Assembly: GCA_933228895.1 (NCBI GenBank) | Contig: OW121847.1 | Location: forward strand, 1,126,001 to 1,190,000 | DNA length: 64,000 nucleotides | DNA from: Platycnemis pennipes | Taxonomy: Eukaryota; Arthropoda; Insecta; Odonata; Platycnemididae | Reading direction: 5' to 3' | Part shown: in pieces, positions 42,901 to 54,606 of the stretch | Layout of the letters: every line of letters starts with the position of its first letter | How positions within the stretch are numbered: position 1 is the stretch's first letter | Made by a program: the position numbers and the translations under genes | Notes under the pieces: generated by a model | Told to the model about the DNA's origin: nothing | The model's input: only the letters and a program-made list of their open reading frames with translations | Database searches by the model: none

Positions 42901-43403
42901 TGTGTAACATTTTTTTTATCAATAAAGCTCATCAATTTCCATGCCTGGAAAAATTGTATTTATTATCTGTGATGCCCAAGTCCACTTCTATTGCAGATTG
43001 AAGATGAATGTTGACCCTGCGTATTTGGAGAAAGTTCTACATCTCTAAATTTAAACCAGAAAAACGATAAAAGAGTAAAGAATATGGCGAAATATATAAT
43101 ACGACGACATGTTGAATTCAAATTTAGCGGGCCTTCTGTAGTAACGCCACCAGCACCATTTATAAGTGTAGTAGGTAAACAGTACCCCCGGGTAAAGAAT
43201 TATAACGTTGAGTCGGTTTTCCATGGTTTTAATCTTTGGAGCGAGGTAGTCGTTGACAAGCGTTGCTAGCGAATTGCTTGAGCCACCAGTCATTTATCCG
43301 TAACGCACACGTTAGTCGCATATTTCGAAGTTTTTCCACCTTGTGGAATTCAGTGCTACCGACAGTATTGTCACGTTACCATACTTGTACTAAGTATATT
43401 TAC
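39969..43403. other. Long non-coding stretch
   Basis: Only short frames (81 codons at 40209, 134 at 40256 on minus, 94 at 42137) without recognisable motifs; the codon pattern looks random. The phrase TAGTAACGCCA-C...TTATAAGTGTAGTAGGTAA at 43138 resembles 27130-27158, a small shared repeat. Confidence 0.45.
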
Positions 43404-45520
43404 AATGCCTTCTGCAAAACAGCGTCAAATAAAGGGTAGAAGCAGCAGAAAATTGAATTTGTCTGCCGTGAGGAAACGAAGGAGGGGTGAGCATCTAGCA
43501 CGATGGAGGGAAGAACCAAGGTAAAGTATATGTAATGACTGCGAGGAAAAAAGTCATGCTCCTTGTGCTTTGAGATGTATATCTTCAAGCATAAGTATGA
43601 AAATAAGAAACATGTCATAAAATGTTCATATCCAAGTCTCCAATTGCACGGAAATGTTTTCTCACTGTAGCCATTAATTTAAGTTTATTTGAAAAAAGGG
43701 GTCCGATACCCGGTGCATAAATCCGATGTTTAGTAAGATATAGAATCCGGAACCCAAGGAACTTGGCGTTTCTTACAGATGGTACAGACACTCCATCTTT
43801 TACAAGTTTCTCTCCGTTTTGAACAAAATTACAATATTTTCTAATAATTTCAGTGCCAATTCTGAATGCAGAATATTAATTAAGAACCTGAAAGGAAGAG
43901 GCTCGAATGAATGCGATGATGAAGCACCTTCTCAAGTGATAATAACTACTGTGCATACAACAACAACCTCAACAGTGGACCTTCATTGTCCTTCGGAAAG
44001 TTTGATCGAGTTAGCGGAAATGCGTGAGGAACCTGTAGCTCTCCCTGTGTCTGGTCGAAGGATAGTGGATTTGCATTATTAAAAAAAAACAATACATTGA
44101 TCATTCGCCTTTCAAGTGCACTTTCAGAAATGTGTTTCTTGTGGGAGAACGTCGTCTAGGCTTGAAAACGTTTAAAATTTGGGTGCCAAGTGTGCAATGC
44201 CAAGGAAAATACATGGACTGAAGACAGTAATCCTACGACCATTGAAATTAACTTCGCTGTTGTGTCTGGTGTGATGTCCTCAGGTGGCGGTTATTCCCAA
44301 CTAGTGAAATATTTTCTGCAATTGATATCCCCGTCATGGCAGAAAAAACCTATAAAAATTACCACGATAAAGTGCGCGAAGGATGGGAAATCGTCCACTG
44401 CGAAAGAAATGGAGGCGGCGGCGAAGATTGAAACATAAAAAGCAATAGAAAACGGGGACGTTGACAAAGATGGAGTCCCTCCAATCACGATGATTGCAGA
44501 CGGGAGTTGGTGTTTGAGATCTTATCGCAGTAACTACTCATTAAATGGAGTAGCGAGTATTCAATGTTTCAAACTACAAAATATCCATTTGATGCAAATA
44601 TCATGTAAAGGAAAAAGACGCATAGAATTTGCGATCTATTTGTGTGAAACAATAATCTCTCTTCCGGAGTTGTCATTTGTTTTTTTAGGGAATAAGCGAG
44701 AATTCTTTAAGGGGTCCTAATTTCATTTGAGTTTAAATTTTCTTCAGTGCCACTCGTCAGTCATTGTTTTTTACGTCAATTTATTACTCAGGGAGAGAGT
44801 CTATTCCTCTAATCTGCCCGCCCGCAAGAACCTTTTAAATCTGAAAAATGATGAAATAAGCTTTATTCACAAGATTATTATTCCTATGCACGCATTGTCA
44901 AGTATCGTGTACATTCATTCAAGGGAGCTATCGTTGGATTTAACTCCAAAAAAGTTATTTTCATAGCAGCGAAGAACAAATAGTGCACCACTTGCGCACG
45001 GCCAGCTTCGAGAGGGCTGCTCCGTAAGGATATCCTCAACAGCCCTAGCCACGTTTTCGGAGAATATGAGCGGTGTGTAGAAGTAGGATATTTCTGTGAT
45101 GAGAGCCCGGGAAGACAAAAAAAACGTGCCTACGCTGAAAGAATGCGGGGTGCATGAAAAATTAACTAATATTGTCCTGATGATTAGTCGCCACAGCCGA
45201 AGCCTTATTTAAGACGTGGATTATCCTGTCGAGCATTATAATGCCATTATTGCCAAATTGATTGATGGAAATCGGGTAAAATTTGCTATTCCCGGTCATA
45301 TAAGGGAAGATTTGCCGGGGCAGTGGTCACCGTCAATTCGGGAAACCCTCTGAGAACTCTTTATAAAAATGTTTGTAATGTGAGTCCTGGATACCACTGT
45401 AAAGGGTCTCTCCAAAGAAGACGGAGGAAGGCAATTTCTACTTCCATCCGCAGGAAATTGCAAAAAAGTCGAGAAGGAATATATTTAATCGGCTGGGAAA
45501 AAACCTGATCCCGACTATGG
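43404..45520 (+). pseudogene. Mutator-like (MULE-type) transposase pseudogene
   Basis: Exon 1 starts MPSAKQRQIKGR and ends at EEPR before a donor GTAAAG (43521). Exon 2 (from about 43852) has the GRRIVDLHY block. Next comes CNAKENTW...INFAVVSGVMSSGGG with KAIENGDVDKDGVPPITMI and ADGSW.RSY, which carries a catalytic aspartate of the Mutator-like transposase family common in insect and Hydra repeats. The C-terminal part (about 45215-45520) matches only in scattered frames (RTLYKNV.NVSPG). There are many stops and shifts; the copy is old and inactive. Confidence 0.7.
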
Positions 45521-46284
45521 CCCCTATTCTAAAAGGCCTAATATGCCTATCGAGGACTTAACGAATGAGTGCCTGCTATTTATGGACTCTGAAAATTTTA
45601 CTTGAATGTATGTACAGGCACTTCCAAAAAAAAGTTAACACTTCAGAGCCGAAATTTTTCCAAGTCCCGAGTTGACGGTGATTTGACAACGCTGCGTCAC
45701 GGCTTCCCTCAGGCGGAGCCTCGAGAAGCTCTGACCGAAAACAAACCCCCTTCCCCCCCTGCGTCACCTTTTACCAGATGGGACAAAGGGATTACTGAAC
45801 GGTCGGTCTTCTTATATCCTAAAGAAGGGGGCTATGGTGGGCACTCTATGGTCGTTTTTTTCCGACTCGCGCTGAACGACATTTGAAGTCCTGAACATAT
45901 CTCTACGCTCGCCACCGTCGCAAAGTGGACGAAAATCAGAAAAAGCTGGACAAAATTCAAAAATAGCTTTCTTTGATATACTTATAACTTGAAACTTCAC
46001 ACAAATACTCAAAAAAGACTGCTAATTAAGGAATAATGCATCATTTGACATGCTTTTCATCTATTAGTCAGATGCAGGAGCTCGAACATGACCAAATTTC
46101 CAAATTAACACCTGAACTAATTTATCTCCGAATGTCTTCCAAGTTAAGTTGATCGTGACGTTATGTGAGGAATTTGATTGAATAAAGAATAGCATGATCT
46201 ATTAACACAACACTTTGCCTTTAAATTACCAAAGCTTCAAATATTTCTGAAGCATTTTAGCGCAATTCCGTTAAAAATGTCAGA

Positions 46285-46760
46285 CGCTGTTCTCGGATAA
46301 AATGTTTACATAATATAGAGAATATCTAACGTTTTTGGGAGAGACCTGTCAAGTGACCTATATCAGAGCACTTGTTGAAGACTCATAAACACGAAATTGA
46401 AGAGAAATTAAAAATAAGTCTACGACACCGAAAAATACATATGATTTTCCGATTGCGCGTCCGGGGCATGGCTCCTCGCGGCTGGGGCTGGAAGTGCCGT
46501 GACTCGCTTACTTTACTCAATTGACATGGACCCAAGGCTTCCATTTCGTTGTTTTTCAGCGTCACTAATTGTCACTAAACTTCACTGATCTATGTTGATG
46601 AAATCGTGAGAATATCGAATCGTGCGACCGGATAAGTTTACGCGGAATCACTTTATTTTTCTTCGCGTGCGCTCTGGGGACATACTTCTTCTTCACGCCC
46701 TTGAAAAGAGTGTAGTCTTTCTAGGGCCCATGTAACATTCAGAAATATACTGGTTTTTCT
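46285..46760. repeat. Direct repeat A, copy 1 (~475 bp)
   Basis: About 80-85% similar by eye to 49265-49765 in the same orientation (AGAGAATATCTAACGTTTT..., CGACACCGAAAAATACATAT..., CACGCCCTTGAAAAGAGTG). Confidence 0.85.
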
Positions 46761-47984
46761 TTTGATTTACTTTTGCCCCCTTCTTTTTATTCACGCGGTA
46801 AAAGATGCACCGACAATTTCAGAGCCTTGGTCTTCGTTTTCCCAGCCACCTTTTCCCCTTTCCTCAGAGGAGATCTGAATGCCAAATGGGGGGCGGCATG
46901 TTCCCTCTGACCACTCTGTTTAGTCCCTGCACTGAGACAATGGGGATGGGGAGGACCGGTCTCCGCGAGGAATAATTTTCCACTGCCCAAAAACCTTACT
47001 CCATACGTTTTATTGCACCCACGACCCCTTGCACACGGTATGCCTTGGGTCAACATCCTGAGTCTATGCCCTTGCAGCCCAGTGCCCAGGCATGAGGGGT
47101 GTTCCGGAAGCAGGTAAAACATCGCTGACGTCTGCCCATCCACTCTTCCACCTGAGTGCTTTTAAGTTTGTTTCTACTCACATTACCGGGTAAATATTTC
47201 AAAACATTTAAATGCCCACGAGTGAACACGTTTATCAACATGGTTTCATGATTTAGGTTTGATAGTCTCTTATTAATTTCATATGTGTTGTGAAGGAAGT
47301 AATTCATTCACAAAAATGAATTAATTCCGTCCATTAAAGAAATATATCCAAAGCTTTTGGCGGTATTGTTTAGCATCCAATATGGTCGAATAATACAGCA
47401 CCTTTCCATTAGAAGGAAATATAGGAACAGCTTAACAATTTGCAATTACTATTCTCAGTTGCGATAAAGGTTCTTAAGGAAATTTACTAGCTGCCGTCCA
47501 CCCACTTCGCAATCCGAGCAATTGGCCCCTCGAGAGGAGATCACCGTATGGCGGCCGGGTGCCCGCGCGTAACGTGTGCAAACCCTTTCTGAGAGGGAAT
47601 TCCCAGCTAGCCATGCTTCCTCGCCGCCCCTCCCTTTCGGTAGGAGGAGAATAGTGGGTGGCGATCCTTCAGCAGGGTTAGGAGGACACGGAGCTCAACG
47701 CCGCGGTCGGGAATAAGGGTGAGGCGGGAGTCGGGGGTATTTTGCGACCACCTGCAGGTGTCCTATAAACAATGGGTATTCGGGAATATTCGTATGTTGT
47801 CACAGTCCTCATCCTTTTGAAGAACGGAAAAAGGCATTGAATAACCAATTAGAGCGTAACATTAGTTACAGTTTGACCAACGGAAATGTCTTCACATGCT
47901 TACGGAGCTCTTGCAATCAGTTAAATCTCATACGAATAATTATTTAGTTGTGGTCTTATGCGCGCGCAATTAGCTGTATTAGGA
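46761..47984. other. Interior of the composite element, no gene recognised
   Basis: Short frames only (up to 118 codons, 46787-47143 minus) with no recognised motif. Confidence 0.45.
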
Positions 47985-48647
47985 CCTGTAACCTTTAGTG
48001 ATCATAAAATAGTAAATGCGAAATTTATTGTAGGCGTTGAAAGACATTATAAACCAAGGAAGAGGGTATACTCATTTGGCAAGGCTAATTACGACGGTAA
48101 GAGGAATTAAGGGAATCGTTTAATATATTTTTGCGAACAAAGCAAAGGATTAGATACAGAGGATTCGTGGAGAGAATTTCTTGAGGGCACCCGTAAAGCA
48201 GTTAATGAACACATACCAAGTAAATTCATTAGTGATAATACAGAGCCAAGGTGGTATACCTAATGCGGAGGTTAGGAAATCACTAAAGCGACAAAGTGTA
48301 TGCCACGCTATGAAGAAAAATGCAGGACGGGGTCTATCGGTAGAGGAAAAAAATGAGTTAGTTCAAAACTATAAAAAATCGAGAGCATTAGCAAGGAAAT
48401 CATATCAGCAAGCGTTATAACATTTCAAGAGCAAGATGTTAGGAGAATATTTAGATAGCAATCCTAAAGCGTTTTGGTCATATGTGAGAGATCTTCGGGC
48501 AAATAGGTCCACAGTGCACACACTTAAAAACGATAAAGGAATTAGAGTCACCAGCAGTGTAGAAAAAGCCAATTCTTTAAACACCTTCTTCCAAAGCGTT
48601 AGATTAGACATTATACCAGATTTTAGGGAACGGCTGCGTGGTCAATA
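47985..48647 (+). pseudogene. Non-LTR retrotransposon (LINE) remnant
   Basis: The end of an APE-type endonuclease (GPVTFSDHKIVNAKF, with the conserved SDH, near 47990) is followed by the endonuclease-to-RT linker: KAVNEHIPSKF near 48195, then NPKAFWSYVRDLRANRS and VEKANSLNTFFQSV (48460-48600). The reverse transcriptase itself is missing. Several stops and shifts. The clade cannot be fixed. Confidence 0.75.
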
Positions 48648-49264
48648 ACAGATTTGTATTGGTATTATACAAACAATCTCATGGGCATTATTATTATTAT
48701 TAAAATTAGAACTATAAATGCTAAGGTTAACTCGTGGAAATGCCAACACAATTGGGAACGTTATTTACTTCATCCTGAAAATCGAGCATTTTACTGCGCC
48801 AACACGGCGAAAACGTTAAAATGTTCTTATCAGCCTGCTCCTAGTCTTAAAATTTGGGATCGCATATTTCCAAAGCTTCTGACCACATCGATGTGAGAAT
48901 TAAATATGCCTATGAACTCGCTCTGAAATGGCACGAACGTGAAACAACACCAATTAACCAAGGAATTAATTATTTAAGGGACAAATACAAATTAGAGGGT
49001 GATAACAACCAATGATGATATGTGATTTTCTCTTCAAAGTAAAACGTCGATTTTTAATGTTATGCAAATGCTTGACGACTGTTTTTTTCTGTGACGATGG
49101 TGGCGAGCATAGAGATGTTCGGGACTTCAGACGTCGTGCAGGTCGAGTCGAAGAAAACGGCAATCTCGGGACACAGGACCGACCCACATTAGTCGGAAAT
49201 CGAAAAATCTGGACAAAAAACTAAAATAACTTTTTTGAGATATATACTTAGGTATATATTTTTT

Positions 49265-49765
49265 GAGATATATACGGACACTGTTCTCAGACAAAACTTT
49301 AACACACAGTAGAGAATATCTAACGTTTTAGGGAGACACTTGTCAAGTCACTTATATCTGATAATTCGCTGAAAACTCATATACACGAAAGTGAAGAGGA
49401 ATTAAAAGTAAGTTTGCGACACCGAAAAATACATATGATTTTCCGACCGCGCGTTTGGGGTTTGGCTCCACGCGTCGGGGGATGGAATTGACGTGACTCG
49501 CTTACATTGCTGAAGTGACATGGACCCTAAGGCTTCCAATTCGTTGTTTTTGAGCTGTACCCATTGTCAGCAACCTCCATCACTCTTATTTGATGAAATC
49601 GCGAGCATATTGAGCCGTGCGACGGGATAAGATTACGCGGAATCGAGTTATTTTTTTTGCGTACGCTCCGGGAACATACTTCTTATTCACGCCCTTCAGC
49701 CCTTGAAAAGAGTGGAGTCTTTCCAGGGCCCTTGTGAACTAGATATACTCTAGTTTTTCTAAGTA
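49265..49765. repeat. Direct repeat A, copy 2
   Basis: Second copy of 46285-46760, same orientation. Confidence 0.85.
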
Positions 49766-50276
49766 ATGGAATAGCAATTAAATGATTAAAAAAATATTTG
49801 TAGCTCAGGCAATTTAAATTGTGTTAATTGGCAAATGATCCGGATGTTTATTCGGAAATTTGGTTATGTTTGAGCCCCTATATCTGGCTAACAGATCAGA
49901 ATCATGTCAAATGATGCATTATTCCTTAATTAGCAATCTTTTCTGAGTATTTATGTGAAGTTTCAAGTCTATATCTCAAAGAAAGCTATTTTGGAAATTA
50001 GTCCAGTTTTTTTTCGCGACGGTGACGAGCGTAGAGATGTGTTCAGGTTTTCAGTCATGCAGCGCGAGTCAGAAGAAACAACCATGGAGTGCCCACAATA
50101 GCCCCCTTCTTTAGGGCATGACAATACCGACCGTGCAGTAATCCCTTCTGCTAAACAGGGAATGGCGAGGACGGGGGAGGAGGGAAGGGGGTTTGTTTTC
50201 GGTTAGAACTTCGCGAGGCTCCGCCAGAGGGAAGCCGTGACGCAGCGTTTTCAAATCACCGTCAACTCGAGACTTA

Positions 50277-51648
50277 CAAGGGGAGTGTCCGAGTTCCGGG
50301 TCTAGGATTTTCACGAAATTTGCCAGGCAGGTAGTCCTTGATTAGTTATTTACGAATCACCCCCCATATAGGTTTATATATCAAGAAACTTCGTCAAAAA
50401 ACGAGTTTGAAATATTTGATTGCAAATATAAAGCCAATAATTAGCCATGTTTAACCCGTGCAGTTTGGGTTAGGGGTAAAGTACCCGCTTCAGTTTGGGT
50501 TAGGGGTAAAGTACCCGCTTCACAATGTCGACGTCCCAAGTTCGAGACTCAACATAATCAATTTTTTTTTCATCGCAGTTTCGTCGTACGACTTTCCCTG
50601 GTTTTACATATTTATTATGTGTTTACCCGAGTTGCATTTTAACTATTTTACGTTCTAATTACGTAATTTGCTAAATTTGCTAAAATTACATAATTAGTAC
50701 GTAAGATAGTTAGTTACGTTATTTACCTAAATCACGTAATTAGTACGTGGCGAAATACTTCCGCATGCCCTGTCGTTTTTGTGTATGAAATTAACGGAAG
50801 AGCATGAAGTGTGATCGTGATTTATAATTACCGTATCTTTGGCCACGCGGTCCCGACGCACGTACGACATTTGCTCTAATTTGCCAGGTGCCGCGATTTT
50901 CCAGCGCTGTGCATTTTTGGGAAAACTAATCGCAAGAGAAAAAACAACTTAAGCTCTGCAATCATATGATTGTAAGTATCTACCGAAATTTTTGGGTGAT
51001 TCTAAAATGCTCCTGAAAATATGCAATACATTAATTTTTCAAAATTATTTGTTACCGCTGGTTTTTTTATCAATTTCCAAGCGACGTCCCTGGTTCGAAA
51101 CTCTCTCCCACCCGAACATTTCGGCAGATACGATTCGGTACAATCACACTTCATGCTCTTCCGTTAATTTCATACACAAAAAACGACAGGGCATGCGGAA
51201 GTATTCCGCCATGTACTAATTACGTGATTTAGGTAAATAACGTAACTATCTTACGTACTAATTATGTAATTTTAGCAAATTTAGCAAATTACGTAATTAG
51301 AACGTAAAATAGTTAAAATGCAACTCGGGTAAACAGATTAAAAATATGTAAAACCAGGGAAAGTCGTACGACGAAATTGCGATGAAAAAAAAATTGAAGA
51401 AGGAGAGTCTCGAACTTGGGACGTCGACATTGTGAAGAGAGTACTTTACCCCTAATCCAAACTGCACTGGTTAAAAATGACCAATTATTAGCTTTATATT
51501 TGCAATCAAATATTTCAAACTCGTTTTTTGACGAAGTTTCTGGATATATAACCCTATATGGGGGGTGATTCGTAAATAACTAATCAAGGACTACCTGCCT
51601 GGCAAATTTCGTGAAAATCCTAGACCCGGAACTCGGACACTCCCCTTG
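50277..51648. mobile_element. Fold-back element, 1,372 bp, with TTA target duplication
   Basis: Arms of about 550 bp are near-perfect inverted copies starting CAAGGGGAGTGTCCGAG at both ends. The flanks are TTA (50274-50276 and 51649-51651), and comparison with the left arm of the surrounding element shows the empty site. A 3-bp TTA duplication suggests PIF/Harbinger-type mobilisation. Both arms contain a tRNA-like stretch (A-box-like TTGGGTTAGGGGTAAAGTA; AAGTTCGAGACTC). Confidence 0.85.
50461..50520. repeat. Perfect 30-bp tandem duplication
   Basis: CAGTTTGGGTTAGGGGTAAA + GTACCCGCTT occurs twice head to tail in the left arm. The right arm has it once, so the duplication came later. Confidence 0.95.
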
Positions 51649-51689
51649 TTAGAAAAATTTCGGTGTTAACTTTTTTTTGGAAGTGCCTG

Positions 51690-53239
51690 GACATCCTGGA
51701 ACAAATCTTATCGGCCGTGAAGGAGGAGGAGGCCATTGCCAACGACCACTCCCCTCTCCTGGACCTCCCACAGCCAATCCCTTGCTTTATACCCTCCCCA
51801 CACACCCTTCGCCCTCCCCACCTCCCCTCTCAAACCCATGACGTCAACATTCCTACCTCACCCCCGTCTCCTACACCACCCCTCTTCCCGTGTGACTATA
51901 TTGTATTTCACGCTTTCTTAACTTTGTGTCAGTCCTGAAGATGCCATGATGTGGTGAAACATGTTGACTCAATAAATTTATTCTACAGTGGAATTTTACA
52001 AAGTAATTTATTTTTCTATATCATAATTCATGATTCGTTTACCATAACGTTTGCAATTAAACACGTGCACCATAATATTTCATCATCAGTTAGCAAAGCG
52101 AACAAACAAGAAAGTGGAAAACTTGTCCAGACAACACCGTCTCACTTCCCCATCTGGCGCAAATTTATTGGAAAATAACTATTTCAAGATTCGAGAACCA
52201 TTTAAAGTAAATCATTACACCATTGTACATAATGAAAATTAATGATAGTGTATTTATAAATGTTTAGCAAAGGGAAAAAACTGGATGCATCACAGTGGTT
52301 GTGCATCACTTATTTCCTGACCACGCCGTCTGATTACTTCGTTTTCACGCATTTTGCGTTGAAAATAATACTTTCCGGCTTTCAACACCATGAGCAATGA
52401 AAAATAATCATATAATATCATGTATCACATCACAAAATGGCAAATTACTACGGAACAACATGTCGTACTACATGCATATTATTTTAACATCGCTTAAAAG
52501 TTTGAAAAACTGGTTACAAAACCCACTAAAATACTCCCATTGATACAATAATACTTGCTCTTATGATTCAAGTAAATATTTTGGCGTACTTACCTTAACA
52601 ATGTCGCCGACAGACAAAGTTTCCGCCACCGCCTATGCACTGCAATGCTATCTCACTCCAGCAACGAGAAATGGCGTCCGCTCAGAGTGACAACCAAAGC
52701 AAGAACCGCTCAGCCAATAGGAGCGCACCATTTGGCCAACCTCTCCCAATACAAGTGCCAAAACAAGCGGACCGCCGAGTAAGGCGTATGTGTTGAGTTC
52801 TTTATTCTGAACTGTGTTCACGCTCATGTCGGTCGGCGTGCTTTCCCGGTCACCCGCGAGGATTGGAGTCCAGCGCTCCTTCGTCAAAAGCAGAGATGGT
52901 TGCGCAGCAGAGAATGTTCCTCGGGTGGCTCGAAACAATTTTCGTGAAATTAGGATGTGCAGATGCATTTTCGGGTGCAATTTCATAAGAAAAACAACTC
53001 ACAAAAAATTCAATCCATCGCAAATGCGTTAAAAAATTTCCTGCTCCCATGTAGACACGTTTGCCTGCCTTACAGGGGCGCTTATACTATTTTTCGAGAT
53101 TCTACCGCAGACATAAAAGGTTTTCCGAAAGAAAAGCAACATGTGGCGATAAAGGTTTTTATATTGAATGAGTTTCTTAATTTTGAATAAGATGACTAAG
53201 GCTTACATTAACTTTACTATTTTCTTAACCTTTTCCGTA
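51690..53239. other. Non-coding stretch
   Basis: A C-rich block (51740-51890), then A+T-rich DNA. Frames up to 112 codons (52648-52986 minus) show no known motif. Confidence 0.45.
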
Positions 53240-54606
53240 CTTATCGAACATTCGCCTATGTTTCTGTACCACAAGCAGCAAGTTCTGTCTCTCATGTTCA
53301 TCATAAGTGAGTTTTTTCTTCAAAAGATAATCCTTGATAAGTGACACGCCCCTTTCGGCAGTGTCATTGACAACATGATCTTGAAGCCTGTCAGGCACCC
53401 TTCATCCTGTATCCATTCTTCAGGGTCCTTTGCCTTGGTACCAAAAGCCTTGGTCAATACCCGTAACGTCGAAGAATCTTCGAGAACTACTGGGCACAAA
53501 GTTGCTCAGTTCCAGGTCCTTAATACAACGACTGGGAGGAAGTTGCGCCCGGGGGCTGCAAACATCCAACCCTTCATTTCCGAAAACCATCGCCCTCTTA
53601 TCAGCTAGGGAAACATTGCACTCACACAAAGATAAGCACGCTAATGTTTCTGATAAATACAACAAATGGTTGCAGAATTTGTTGAAGGCTTGCTAGTTTT
53701 TTTCTTTGCGGCTGGCCAGAGTTTTCAGAAGCTCGAGATCACGCGCTGGTGCACTAGATGCAACCGGGCATGTGTTTCAGGACTTAATGTACACGGAAGC
53801 TACAAAGCAACATATTTGAAACATGCTGTCACTCTCTTTGGATGAAAGGCCCAATTGCTTTCCAAACATCCATATCTTGAATGAATAGATAACCATTGAC
53901 ATCCACCGCGACTTGCTGACGGAGCCAGACTCCTTAATCTTTTAAGTGATTTTTCCTGGAACTGAACCAACCAAGAAAACAGTAACCAGTTCCCCATAGT
54001 CATCATGAGGCTGAAAAACCTGGAAAAGATGACTCAAATTGAAAGATCATCGAAGATGAAAATAGATTTTGAGAACGTGGGGTAGATTCTTACCTTACCG
54101 TCGCAGTGCTGTTGGTTGCAGCAAAACATAATGATTTCATCTGTGTCTGGGACCTTCCGCAAACTACCTCGCGTTATTGCTGCAGTGCAGTAATGCCCTG
54201 CAAGTAACATGAACATAAAAGGCTAGTTTAATGCATGGCGTAACGTAAGTTCCTGCATGTGTGGTAACATATTAGTATGTGACGTACCTTTGTTTTCCAA
54301 TGATGTTGTAGGCAATCAACCAATGGTGAAGTTGGCTTCTTCGACACACCCATTAACGAATCAAACACTGCAGCGAGGACAAGTAGATGATGCCAGCAAG
54401 CAAGCTCCAGCAGCTCTGTCCCAAGCTTCTGTTGAATAACAACACTGTCTCCATTTACTCGTCCACTGTTCACGTTTGTGGTGTCGAAGACAAGGCCTAT
54501 GACTCGTTCCTAAAGTTTCCAACTAGTCAAAAGTTCAACCGCTGCAGTAGCTTCCTGAATGCCAGTGCCCTCTTTCATTTCCGGAACGCCAAGAAGCTGT
54601 TCAACC

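Larger units (their letters stand above)
45615..51689. mobile_element. Composite ~6-kb element with long inverted ends
   Basis: Left end CAGGCACTTCCAAAAAAAAG and right end (51689 reversed) are identical over about 24 bp. The arms continue for ~500 bp: 45615-46130 matches reversed 49830-50276 plus 51652-51689, with the 50277-51648 element inserted in the right arm. Inside are two direct repeats and a LINE remnant. I saw no target duplication or transposase. It may be one non-autonomous transposon or two inverted copies with DNA trapped between them. Confidence 0.65.

Noticed and set aside
52648..52986. 112-codon minus-strand frame
   Set aside because: No motif, overlapped by equally long frames on the other strand.
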